A DNA stretch of 35,044 nucleotides from an uncultured SAR86 cluster bacterium. GTDB taxonomy: Bacteria > Pseudomonadota > Gammaproteobacteria > Magnimaribacterales > Magnimaribacteraceae. The stretch lies in NCBI GenBank assembly GCA_902604855.1, contig CACLAF010000012.1, positions 1-35,044 of the forward strand, in the 5' to 3' direction. The translations under genes and the position numbers were made by a program. How positions within the stretch are numbered: position 1 is the first letter of the stretch; each line of letters begins with the position of its first letter. Below, piece by piece: positions 16,365 to 26,100 of this stretch. The notes under the pieces were generated by a model. It had not been told where the DNA came from. It ran no database searches and was given only the letters and a program-made list of their open reading frames with translations.

Positions 16365-17372
16365 TTATTTTACAAATTCAACATCTTTTATCATGTCTTG
16401 ACCCAAGACATTTTGAATTGATCCATCAAGACTATCACCTTTATAGATTATTTTGTAAAGAGAATCCACAATAGGCATCTCAACTTGATTTTTATCTGAT
16501 ATGTTCTTTACAACCCTTAAGGTTTTTAATCCTTCAATGGTTTGGCCAATTTTTTGTTTAGCTTCATCAACAGATAGACCTTCACCAATATATTTTCCAA
16601 ATTGATGATTTCTACTCAGAGGTGATGCACAAGTTGTAATAAGATCTCCTACTCCGGCCAAGCCTAGAAAAGTTTGAGGATTAGCCCCTAAATCAGTCGC
16701 CAAACGTCCCATTTCTCCTAACCCTCTTGTCATGATCATACCAATAGTATTTTCTCCTGAATTTAAACCATCAGCTATACCGCATGCAATTGCATATATA
16801 TTCTTTAGTGCACCACCCATTTCTACACCGTAAGGATCATCATTCTCATAAACTCTAAAATAATCTGTTGATAAATCTTCAATAGTCTCTCTTCTCAGAT
16901 CTTCATCTTTACTAGCTATGACTGTTCCAGATAAGTGATGATTGGCTATTTCTTCTGCAAGATTAGGTCCGCTTAAGACACCTACAGAATTCTTAGGATA
17001 ATATTCCTCAAGTATGTTACTCATCAAGCTGAATCCATCTTTTTCGACACCTTTGGTGGCGGTAATAAGATATGAACTTTTCTGAATAAATTTATGTGCT
17101 AGTTTCGATACCTCTCTGAAAGCATCGCTTGGTATGCAAAATATAATTGTATCTGAATTAGATACTTCCTCAATATGAGGGGTTGCTACGAGATTTGATC
17201 CTAGATTTAAACTGGGAAGATATCGGTGATTAATATGGGTTTGATTGATTTCTTTTGCAGTTTCTTCATCTCGCATCCATAGAGTTACTTTATTTCCATT
17301 CAATGAGGCAAGGTGAGCTAAGACTGTACCCCAACTGCCCCCTCCTAGGACGGAAATACTTTTTCTATTCAT
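16365..17372 (-). CDS. gpsA: Glycerol-3-phosphate dehydrogenase [NAD(P)+]
   Basis: Reduces dihydroxyacetone phosphate to sn-glycerol-3-phosphate for phospholipid synthesis in the cytosol. The 335 residues have the cofactor motif VLGGGSWGT at 8-16, the ATKGVE segment, SGPNLAEEIA, the catalytic-lysine helix GGALKNIYAIACGIADGL, and GLAGVGDLITTCASPLSRNHQFG. All are standard GpsA blocks at normal spacing. A TATAAT on the minus strand at 17390-17385 lies 12 nt before the ATG without a good -35, which would give a very short leader. It is first in a likely four-gene minus operon with the DUF4389 protein and the two SDRs. Confidence 0.96.
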   Translation of the reverse strand: MNRKSISVLGGGSWGTVLAHLASLNGNKVTLWMRDEETAKEINQTHINHRYLPSLNLGSNLVATPHIEEVSNSDTIIFCIPSDAFREVSKLAHKFIQKSSYLITATKGVEKDGFSLMSNILEEYYPKNSVGVLSGPNLAEEIANHHLSGTVIASKDEDLRRETIEDLSTDYFRVYENDDPYGVEMGGALKNIYAIACGIADGLNSGENTIGMIMTRGLGEMGRLATDLGANPQTFLGLAGVGDLITTCASPLSRNHQFGKYIGEGLSVDEAKQKIGQTIEGLKTLRVVKNISDKNQVEMPIVDSLYKIIYKGDSLDGSIQNVLGQDMIKDVEFVK

Positions 17373-17463
17373 TAATTTTCAACAATTATATTTATGAAGT
17401 TACAATCAAATAGAAATTCTAACAGTTTGTATTTTTTTAAGCTAAAACCATCAGGAAGGAGAC

Positions 17464-18861
17464 ATGAAGATTAGAAAATTAAAGTCAGCAGAGGATGTAA
17501 AAAAGTTTTTAGATTCTTCTAAAGCAGAGTATGTCAAAGTTGGACTAACAGATATAGATGGTATTCTGCGAGGAAAATATATGCATGTAGATAAATTCAT
17601 CAAATCTTCAAAAAAAGGTTTCGGATTTTGCGATGTAATATTTGGTTGGGATAGCAGTGATGAATTGTATGAACTTAAGAATGAATCAGTGGATAATCTT
17701 TATACAGGATGGCACTCAGGATTTCCTGATACCAAAGCAAATATTATTCCTGAATCCGGAAGGATCAATCCTTTTGAAGAGAATATTCCCTTCTTTCTAG
17801 CAGAATTATCCGAAGATGAAGTTTGTCCTAGAGGCTTGCTTAATAAACTCATTAAAAAAATGGAAGATGTAGGGATAAAATCAAGGTCTGCTTTTGAATA
17901 TGAATTTTTTCTTTTTAATGAAACACCTCATTCTATAAGGAGTAAAAATTATTCTAATCTTACTAATTTCACTCCAGGAATGTTTGGATATTCGATACTA
18001 AGGAGCTCTGTTGAATCTAAGCTTTATAATGAATTGTTGAATTTATGTCTGGGCATGGATATGCATTTAGAGGGACTCCATACTGAAACAGGACCTGGAG
18101 TGATAGAGGCAGCTATAACTGTAGATGATTCACTAAATGCCGCCGATAAAGCAGCTTTGTTTAAGACTTTCTCTAAGGTTCTATTTCAAAAAAATGATCT
18201 GATGGCAAATTTTATGGCGAAATGGTCAGATAAGTATCCTGGACAATCTGGTCATATTCACACCTCTCTTCAAGATCTGGAAGGAAAGTCGCTATTCGCA
18301 TCTAGTCAAAAGGATCTTCCGGAGCAATTAAAGTATTTTATAGGAGGTTTGCAAAAATATATGAGAGAGTTTTCTATAATGATTGCGCCGACTGTAAATT
18401 CCTATAAAAGACTATGTCCTGGAGCATGGGCTCCAATAAATATGACTTGGGGAATTGAAAATAGAACAACAGCATTTAGAGTCATAAAAGGTGATTCAAC
18501 AAGTCAAAGGATAGAAAATAGACTGCCGGGTGCAGATTCCAATCCATACCTCGCGCTTGCAGCTACATTAGGAGCAGGATTTCTTGGGATTCAAGAAAAA
18601 ATCGACCCTACCGAGGAGACTTTAGGTGGCGCATATGATTTAAATCTAGAACGAAAATATCAAGTACCTTCTAATTTAGGTGAAGCAGCAAATCTTTTTA
18701 AGAATTCAGAATCAGCCAAAAATCTTTTTGGAGAAACGTTTGTCATACATTTTGCAAACACTAGGATTTGGGAATTTAAAGAATTCCAGAAAAATAAAAA
18801 CTTTTTTGACTCCGAGGAAATTTCTTTATGGGAGTTAGATAGATACTTTGAAATAATATAA
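17464..18861 (+). CDS. Glutamine-synthetase-family ligase (GlnA/PuuA-like)
   Basis: A 465-residue ATP-dependent gamma-glutamyl ligase fold. The N-terminal domain has TDIDGILRGKYM. Metal and substrate residues are visible: FEYEFFLF (two Glu), TGPGVIEA, GQSGHIHTSL (His), SYKRLCPGAWAP, NRTTAFRVI and RIENRLPGADSNPYL. Departures from housekeeping GlnA, such as the TGPGVIEA block, point to a GS-like enzyme that glutamylates an amine, as PuuA does with putrescine. A strong AGGAAGGAGA ribosome site lies just before the ATG. An HDAC-like amidohydrolase gene follows after 2 nt, which supports an amine or acylpolyamine substrate. Ammonia assimilation cannot be excluded without a tree. Confidence 0.82.
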   Translation: MKIRKLKSAEDVKKFLDSSKAEYVKVGLTDIDGILRGKYMHVDKFIKSSKKGFGFCDVIFGWDSSDELYELKNESVDNLYTGWHSGFPDTKANIIPESGRINPFEENIPFFLAELSEDEVCPRGLLNKLIKKMEDVGIKSRSAFEYEFFLFNETPHSIRSKNYSNLTNFTPGMFGYSILRSSVESKLYNELLNLCLGMDMHLEGLHTETGPGVIEAAITVDDSLNAADKAALFKTFSKVLFQKNDLMANFMAKWSDKYPGQSGHIHTSLQDLEGKSLFASSQKDLPEQLKYFIGGLQKYMREFSIMIAPTVNSYKRLCPGAWAPINMTWGIENRTTAFRVIKGDSTSQRIENRLPGADSNPYLALAATLGAGFLGIQEKIDPTEETLGGAYDLNLERKYQVPSNLGEAANLFKNSESAKNLFGETFVIHFANTRIWEFKEFQKNKNFFDSEEISLWELDRYFEII

Positions 18862-18863
18862 TA

Positions 18864-19964
18864 ATGAAAACAGGAATAGTATTTCACGAGCTTTATCTTT
18901 GGCATGACACAGGGAATCATGCTGATTATGTGCCCTATGGATTTCCAGTTGAGCCTTTTCAACATTCAGAGAATCCTGATGCAAAAAGGAGGATCAAAAA
19001 CTTAATGGAAGTTTCAGGCCTTTATGAAAAACTTTTTCAAATTACTCCAAGAAAGGCAACTAAAGATGAAATCTTGTTATTTCATACTGAAAATCATTTT
19101 GAGTATATTAAATCACTGAATGACTCCATAAATATTGATGCAGGCATCACTACACCGACTGGAATAGGTAGTTTTGATATTGCACTTCTCTCTGCTGGAG
19201 GAGTCATAGAAGCTATTGATCATGTTATAGACGAAAAGGTTGATAATGCATATGCTTTAGTCAGACCTCCTGGTCACCATGCTATGCAGAATAAAGCTAT
19301 GGGATTTTGTATTTTTGGTAATGCCGCTATTGCGGGCAAACATGCTCTTAAAAATAAAGATCTACACAAAATAGCTTTTATTGACTGGGATGTGCATCAT
19401 GGAAACGGAACGCAAGCTGCTTTTTATAATGACTCTAATGCTTTAACAATTTCTATACATCAAGATAGAAATTTCCCGACTAATTCTGGTCTTGTCTCTG
19501 AAAATGGGGAAAAAAAAGGAGCTGGTTATAACATTAATATTCCTCTACCTCCTGGTTCAGGTGTTGGAGCTTATGAAGCGGCGTTTGATCGAGTTGTAAT
19601 ACCGGCGATTGAAAAATATAAACCTGAATTAATCATTGTGCCTTCAGGTTTTGATGGAGGTGCAGGTGATCCTATTGGTAGACAAATGATGACTGGAGAA
19701 GGATTTAAATCTCTGACACAGAAGCTAATGAAAATAGCTGACGAAGTTTGTAGTGGAAAAATTCTAATGACTCATGAAGGTGGTTATAGTGCAGCGACTG
19801 TGCCCTTCTTTGCACACTCAGTCATCGAGACTCTAGCTCAAGAAAATATGGGCATTGAAGACCCGTTTCAAAGAATCATCGGAAACCTTGGCCAGCAAGA
19901 GCTTCAACCCCATCAAGATAGCTTGATTAAAGAAGTAGAGAAATTACTCAAAAATATAAAATAA
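18864..19964 (+). CDS. Class II histone-deacetylase-like amidohydrolase
   Basis: A 366-residue zinc hydrolase of the arginase/deacetylase fold. It closely follows the pattern of bacterial class II HDAC-like amidohydrolases (HDAH) from N- to C-terminus: WHDTGNHA at the start, RPPGHHA with the tandem catalytic histidines, DWDVHHGNGT supplying the first Asp and His zinc ligands, GFDGGAGDP with the second Asp ligand, and EGGYS with the transition-state Tyr. Bacterial members remove acetyl or related groups from small amines or proteins. The 2-nt spacing to the GS-like ligase and to the following SDR suggests an amine-catabolic operon, with deacetylation of an acetylated polyamine as one possible role (inference). 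Confidence 0.88.
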   Translation: MKTGIVFHELYLWHDTGNHADYVPYGFPVEPFQHSENPDAKRRIKNLMEVSGLYEKLFQITPRKATKDEILLFHTENHFEYIKSLNDSINIDAGITTPTGIGSFDIALLSAGGVIEAIDHVIDEKVDNAYALVRPPGHHAMQNKAMGFCIFGNAAIAGKHALKNKDLHKIAFIDWDVHHGNGTQAAFYNDSNALTISIHQDRNFPTNSGLVSENGEKKGAGYNINIPLPPGSGVGAYEAAFDRVVIPAIEKYKPELIIVPSGFDGGAGDPIGRQMMTGEGFKSLTQKLMKIADEVCSGKILMTHEGGYSAATVPFFAHSVIETLAQENMGIEDPFQRIIGNLGQQELQPHQDSLIKEVEKLLKNIK

Positions 19965-19966
19965 TT

Positions 19967-20725
19967 ATGAAAGATATATTTAATTTAGATGGGAAAACTG
20001 CAATTGTTACAGGAGCATCTTCAGGCCTTGGTAAACACTTTGCTAAAACACTCTCTGCAGCTGGTGCTAATTTGGTTATCTGCGCAAGAAGGATGCAAAA
20101 CCTAGAAAAACTCAAGGATGAAATTGATGGTGAAGTACTCGTGCTGCCATTAGATGTAACTTCTGAAGAAAGTGTCTCAAATTTCTTTTCAAAAGTGGAG
20201 TCTTCAATAGGCTCTGCAGATATATTAATAAACAATGCAGGGACATCTGATCCAAAGAGGTTTAAAGATTTAGATGAGGAAAGTTGGAACTACGTTCTTG
20301 AAACTAATCTGAATGGCGCATACAGGGTTGCAAAGAACTTCACAGATCATTTAATCAAAGATAAAAAAGGAGGCAGTATTATTAATATTGCTTCAATTCT
20401 CGGTCTAAGAGTCGGACTCAATCTTGCCAGTTATGCAACCGCTAAGGCAGGTTTAGTTCAATTAACTAAAAGTATGGCTTTAGAATTAGCGAGATTGAAT
20501 ATTAGGGTAAATGCGATTGCTCCAGGTTACATTTTAACTGAAATAAATGATGATTTTTTTGCTACGACTGATGGACAAAACTATATCAAAAATATACCAA
20601 TGAATAGATTGGGCCTAGAGTCAGATCTTGATGGCGTATTGTTACTTTTATCTAGTGAGGCTTCATCTTTTATGACAGGTTCAATAATCCCTGTAGATGG
20701 AGGTCATCTGATAAATCCTCTTTAG
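19967..20725 (+). CDS. Short-chain dehydrogenase/reductase (FabG-like)
   Basis: A 252-residue classical SDR: TGASSGLG at 15-22, basic CARR after the second strand favouring NADP(H), NNAG, catalytic Ser in NIASILG, YATAK, and the C-terminal MTGSIIPVDGG typical of FabG-like tetrameric reductases. It starts 2 nt after the HDAC-like gene and ends the plus-strand operon. Its stop lies 1 nt from the stop of the convergent M48 gene, with no terminator in between. The partner genes suggest a role in amine- or aldehyde-derived metabolites, but a generic 3-oxoacyl reductase is equally possible. Confidence 0.85.
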   Translation: MKDIFNLDGKTAIVTGASSGLGKHFAKTLSAAGANLVICARRMQNLEKLKDEIDGEVLVLPLDVTSEESVSNFFSKVESSIGSADILINNAGTSDPKRFKDLDEESWNYVLETNLNGAYRVAKNFTDHLIKDKKGGSIINIASILGLRVGLNLASYATAKAGLVQLTKSMALELARLNIRVNAIAPGYILTEINDDFFATTDGQNYIKNIPMNRLGLESDLDGVLLLLSSEASSFMTGSIIPVDGGHLINPL

Positions 20726-20726
20726 T

Positions 20727-22154
20727 TTATTGAACGATCTTAATTAATCTCCCAGCTTTAAGAGTTTTATCAGGATAATCGCCATTGATGAGACGCAGCT
20801 GGTCTTCCGCATTAATATTTATACTACTCTTTGATGCAAGAGATTTATAACTATCCCCTTCTTTAACTTTATAAATTTTCAGTCTTTGTGGCTTAGATAG
20901 AACTTTCTCTTCTGCTATTAGATTCCTAAAAGAATTAATGATGTTGAGAAATTCTGCATCAAATTGTGAGATATTAGAATAATCATTTTTTGAGTAACCT
21001 AAAAATTGAAAAACTTGATCATCCTTAAATATAACTGCCATCCTAGTTTCTTTTCCATTTCTATAAGTCTTCGCAGTGAACCCTTCAAATCCATTCACTC
21101 TTAAACTCATATCATCGTATGTATTTGAGGCAAAACGTCTCAAATAGCTTTCTGGAGACTCTTTAAAATTTAAATCTTCAAGAGTCATCTGTAAAACTGC
21201 TTCTCCAAAAGGAGACATAAAAATGAGCTGATTAGGTGTATTAATAATTTCCCAAGATTGAGGAGAGGACATGAAAAGATTTAAAGGACCATGATAAAAC
21301 TTATTATCTCTCCTAATGCCAGATTGTTCTGAATCACCAAAGACCATACCTTCTATCTTTTCAAGATAGATATCTTTTGTTTTTTCATTTCCCTTTTGAT
21401 AAGTATTACTCACATTATCTAAAACTTCTTGAAGACGAAGATCGTTTGATGGATGGCTTGCAAAAACTCCGTGATAGCTTCTTGGTTCCTGCCCTCTTTG
21501 CTCAGCTATCTTCTTTGAATAAGTTTCTTGATCTTTGAGTACCGATAGTACGTCATACATACCCTGAGGAGAATACCCATCCTGATATATATATTGAGCA
21601 CCTAAATCGTCAGCTTCTAGTTCCATCTCTCTTCCATAACCAGAAAGAAGTGCCCCCGAGGCCAAATTAGCTATATTCCCTGCCGTTCTACCAGAGTTAA
21701 TTTCAATTGCTGCTGAAAGAATACCCATTAATTGAGATTGTGAATACTGTCTTACACTATGCCTTGCAGTGACATGCCCAATTTCATGACCTAAAACAGC
21801 TGCTAATTCTTCTTCGCTAGAAAAATAACTCATCAATCCACGATTGATATAAATGTAACCTCCTGGCAACGCAAAAGCATTGATGTCTGGACTATCAAGC
21901 ACCGTGAACCTATAAATAAGGTTTGGTCTATGACTCTTTAAGGCAAGAGATTCTCCGATTGACTGAACATAGTCTTGAAGTTTTTGATCTTGATAAACTG
22001 GATTCATTTTGAGTATTTGAGAATTGTATTCTCTGCCCATCTGAATCTCTTGTTCCTCACTAATCATCACAAAATCCTGCTTACCTGTTACAGGATTTAC
22101 CGCACAACCCACGAGAGAAAAAATGAGAAATAACGTGAAAAGATAAATTTTCAT
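20727..22154 (-). CDS. M48 metalloprotease lipoprotein with C-terminal LysM domain
   Basis: A 475-residue periplasmic zinc protease. The lipobox LVGC (Cys17) predicts lipid anchoring. The peptidase domain holds HEIGH (123-127) and the downstream ELEAD third-ligand motif about 60 residues later, as in BepA/YfgC-type outer-membrane quality-control proteases. A middle domain of about 170 residues, unassigned, follows. The last 50 residues (YKVKEGDSYKSLASKS to KAGRLIKIVQ) form a LysM peptidoglycan-binding fold. ATG 22154 is chosen because it overlaps the patatin stop as ATGA and begins the signal peptide; an upstream in-frame start at 22199 would add a non-signal extension inside the patatin gene. 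BepA carries TPR repeats instead, so the LysM tail is a distinguishing feature. Confidence 0.87.
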   Translation of the reverse strand: MKIYLFTLFLIFSLVGCAVNPVTGKQDFVMISEEQEIQMGREYNSQILKMNPVYQDQKLQDYVQSIGESLALKSHRPNLIYRFTVLDSPDINAFALPGGYIYINRGLMSYFSSEEELAAVLGHEIGHVTARHSVRQYSQSQLMGILSAAIEINSGRTAGNIANLASGALLSGYGREMELEADDLGAQYIYQDGYSPQGMYDVLSVLKDQETYSKKIAEQRGQEPRSYHGVFASHPSNDLRLQEVLDNVSNTYQKGNEKTKDIYLEKIEGMVFGDSEQSGIRRDNKFYHGPLNLFMSSPQSWEIINTPNQLIFMSPFGEAVLQMTLEDLNFKESPESYLRRFASNTYDDMSLRVNGFEGFTAKTYRNGKETRMAVIFKDDQVFQFLGYSKNDYSNISQFDAEFLNIINSFRNLIAEEKVLSKPQRLKIYKVKEGDSYKSLASKSSININAEDQLRLINGDYPDKTLKAGRLIKIVQ

Positions 22155-23047
22155 GAGGTAAGCAAATTCACTGCCTTTGTTCCAAACTCTTCCCACCAAG
22201 ATTCACCCATTGCAACTATTTTTTTAATATTTGCTTCTCTTTTATCATCTAACCTTCTATTAACAGTTCCTAAAGGAGAATTTACTCTCAAATAATTTCT
22301 TCCAATCAAATCCCCTGCTAATTCATGGTCGAGGCTACTTTCAACCATTAGACCAAATAAATCATGCATCATCCATCCAACAACTCCCCAGTTTTGAGAA
22401 GCTTCACCTTTTAGGGGTCTTTTACTAAGACCTGTTCCTACACTTAAAACTTTCAGTTCGGTATTTGGAAATAATTTTACAGCTTCAGCATAACCATGAA
22501 GGGCTGGATTATTAGCTACAATAGCTCCATCTATTAAATATCTATCTTCTACTTTTGCTGTTGGGAAATAGATTGGAGCTGCACTGGTAGCATTTGCAGC
22601 ATCAATAATTTTAATTTGACTATCTTCTTCAGAATAAGATCTTATTAGAACAGGTTTACGTTTTTCTATGTCATAACTTGTTACTGCTACAGGTTTTTTT
22701 GCATCCATCATGATGCTTTTACCGAAATATTTCTTTAAGACAAAAAGTTTGCCGACATTATCATATTTAGGTCTTCCTTGAAGTAATCCAAATTTACTTT
22801 CCCAAGAAGAATTGCTCATAGTTTTGTTTATATTTCTTGGTGCCCATATATCCTCTAAATCAATAACCTTTGCTTCATTAACAGCTAAAGCTAAACAAGA
22901 AACAGCTCCAGCAGATGTCCCTATAAAGTAGTCAAACTTATCTGCAATTCTTGTTTTTAGTGCAATCTCAAGCCTCTTTAAGAATGTAATAGAAGCTAAT
23001 GTTCTTACACCCCCTCCATCCATGGATAATATGTATTTTTTTTCCAT
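22151..23047 (-). CDS. Patatin-like phospholipase
   Basis: A 298-residue serine lipase/acyl hydrolase of the patatin fold. It has the oxyanion motif DGGGVR at 10-15, nucleophile GTSAG with Ser45, and the dyad aspartate in DGA at 173, all in the right order. There is no signal peptide or membrane span, so it is probably cytosolic. It overlaps the M48 lipoprotein gene by 4 nt (ATGA), so the two are translationally coupled and may act together in envelope lipid or lipoprotein turnover (inference). It is divergent from TonB receptor 2 across 92 bp. Confidence 0.9.
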   Translation of the reverse strand: MEKKYILSMDGGGVRTLASITFLKRLEIALKTRIADKFDYFIGTSAGAVSCLALAVNEAKVIDLEDIWAPRNINKTMSNSSWESKFGLLQGRPKYDNVGKLFVLKKYFGKSIMMDAKKPVAVTSYDIEKRKPVLIRSYSEEDSQIKIIDAANATSAAPIYFPTAKVEDRYLIDGAIVANNPALHGYAEAVKLFPNTELKVLSVGTGLSKRPLKGEASQNWGVVGWMMHDLFGLMVESSLDHELAGDLIGRNYLRVNSPLGTVNRRLDDKREANIKKIVAMGESWWEEFGTKAVNLLTS

Positions 23048-23139
23048 AACTTACGAGATTTATTCTATACAAGTTTTAGTGACTTTTGATTGAAGTTTTA
23101 TTAAATTAGTCGTGCGTTCAGTCCATATTGGGGAAAAAT

Positions 23140-26100
23140 ATGAAAAAAATTACTTTAATGGTGTTATTTGGGCTACTCATTAATCCGGGAATTCTTAATG
23201 CTAATGAAGAAATTGAAGAGGTAGTCGTAACAGGTTCTCAGATTAAAGGAGCAAAAATAACAGGTGTTTTGCCGGTAACTATCCTTTCTTCGGATGATAT
23301 TGATGTTATTGGCCCTGAAGATGGAACGGAGCTGATGGAAAATATTGCTGAACAAGGAGTAAATTATTTCACTGAAGCTGAGTCTGATTCGGGTGGAGTG
23401 AATTCAGCTAGAGGTGATGTTGGAGCATACAACCTTAGGAATATGGGGGTTGGTAATACTTTGGTTTTACTTAATGGAAGACGTTTAGTGAATAACGCAG
23501 GTTACCAGACAGAACTACTAGGAGGTGATTTTGTACCAACAATGTCAGTGAATTCGAATCTAATCCCGTCAAATGCATTAGATAGGGTTGAGCTTTTAAA
23601 GGATGGAGCTTCTGCTATCTATGGAGCTGATGCAGTCGCAGGTGTAGTAAACAACGTCCTAGATACAGATTACACTGGATTCGAAGTATCTTTTAGAGGA
23701 AACGGTTATGATCATTTCGCTGCCAACGATGATAGGGTACAAATAAAATATGGAGCCGATCTGAATGAAGGTAGAACAAATGTATCAATAATGTTTGATT
23801 TCTATGATAGAGATTCTATAGCTGCCTCTGAAGATCCAAGATGGGGTGATTCCGACCACAGAAAATGGATACCATCAGATTCTCTATGGGCCAATGATTC
23901 CAGTTTCAATAATAGATATTCAGGTAAATGGCCGCAACTTGATATAAGAGGAGCTAGTGGATACGAAACTGAGGATGAAAATGGTAATGAAGTAGATATC
24001 TACTATACGGACTCAGAAGGCAATAGATTAGCTAGATACTCAGATTTTGCTGGTGAAATTCAACTAATGCCGTCATCAGATCCTAGATGTTCTAGGTCTG
24101 ATTCTCAAGATACAGGTTATGGAACATGTCTAGCTGTAGATACCACATCTATGGCTAATGGTGAGTATTATATAAATCCCGGACAATTTAGAGACTACAG
24201 AGGAGAGCTTGAAAGAGATAATACTTTTATATTCATCAACCATGAATTTGATGAAGGTATGGAACTATTTGCTGAACTAGGCCAATACAATTCTGACTAC
24301 AGAAGATTAAAAGAGCCTGCTGGTGATTTCTCTACTGCCCTTCTCAATATAGGTTCAGATTACTACTATGCTAATATAATAGGACTCACAGCCCAAAATA
24401 TTGCCTCTCAAGAAGCAGCGAATGCAATCAGAATTGCTAATGGTTTGGAGCCGCGTTCAATAAATACAAATATCCGAATTGATAACTGGAGACCTGACAT
24501 TGGTCCTAGAATTATTAATGTTGAAAAGGAGACATCTCGTTTTCTAATTGGTTTAAGAGGAAATACAGATTCTGGTTGGGATTGGGAAGCGGCTATTCTT
24601 AGCACCAAAGCTGAGTCAGAAGATTTTACTCAAAACAGGTTATCGAACAGTCTTCTAGAAGCAGGTCTTTCTGATTCTACTTCTAATGCTATAAATATAT
24701 TTTCTGCGGATGTTAAGACTGCATTAGCACCTGCGATAATTAATGTATCAAGAGATGATACTAGTGAATTGAGCTCATTTGATTTCAAGGCTTCTAATCC
24801 TGAGATATTTAATCTACCTGCTGGTCCAGTTGCCATGTTGTTAGGATTTGAATATCGTAAAGAGGAGTATTCTGATGATAGAGATCCGAGGCTCGATGGT
24901 ACAACAAGGTTTACTTCTACAATAACGAGACTAACATTTCCATTCGTTGGTGATGTTTTGGGATCAAGTCCTACTGCAGATACGACCGGTGAAAGAGAGA
25001 CTAACTCAATTTTTGCTGAATTTATCCTGCCACTGGCAAATAATATTGAATCACAAATAGCTCTTCGGCACGAAGATCCTGATGATACTGACTCATCTAC
25101 AGTTGGAAAATTTGCTTTAGGATGGGATGTTTCGCAAAACTTTTCTTTGAGAGGATCCTTTTCAACTTCTTTTAGGGTGCCTAATCTTATTCAAAAGAAT
25201 CAACTATACGTTACAAGATATGGTGGTGTTAACGATGCTGTTGGAGTGTATGTTGGAGGTAGTAATAGCTTTGCTCTAGATGATAGGTATTCAATTCAAA
25301 GTTTTAGAATAGGTAATCCTGATCTAAAACCTGAAGAGTCAGATAATTATTCAGTTGGGTTTGTGTGGACGCCTGAAATTCTTGAGGGACTAACAATTAC
25401 CTATGATGAATGGGAAATTAAAAAGGAAAATACAATTGTATTACTAGGAAGAAGTAACGTTCTTGTTAATGATTTAATAAATCTTATAAATTTTGGCACC
25501 AGTAATTGCTCAAATTACAGTAATCCTTTTGTTACTAGAGATACTGACTTCTCATATAGCTCAGCAGAATTAGCAGCTTTCTCCTCAGCCGGTATTTGCC
25601 CTGTAGGTGAAGCACAGGTTGTAACCGATCCTTATGCTAATGCAGCAACAAGAACTATCGCTGGAAATGACCTGGGAATTTATTATGATCTTGATACGGA
25701 TATAGGTAGATTTAAATTATCTGTTAATCATTCAGAGACTGATAAATTTACTCAAGAACCTACAGATACTTATGCTCAACTAGCCGCTGCTCAAGATAGT
25801 GGCATTATTCCTTTCGATGTATCTTTATCTGGCTTTGGTGATCTAGCGCTTCAAGACGGTAATTATGTTAAGAAAACAAGTATGAAACTTAACTACAAAT
25901 ACGGAGATTGGGGTGCGCAAATTTCCAGTCTAAAAAAAGGTCAATTTTATCAAAGTAGTGAAACGAGGTCCGATGGTACTCGTTATATGATCCCATCAAT
26001 GAGAACAGTTAATGCATCAGTTTATTATAATTTTGAAATAGGTGATTATGATGCACGTATCAAGCTAGCAGTGAAAAATATTGATGATGAAAGAGCGCCA

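Noticed and set aside
23173-23355. Antisense 60-codon frame within TonB receptor 2
   Set aside because: Opposite to the conserved signal peptide and plug coding region; no supporting start site or homology.
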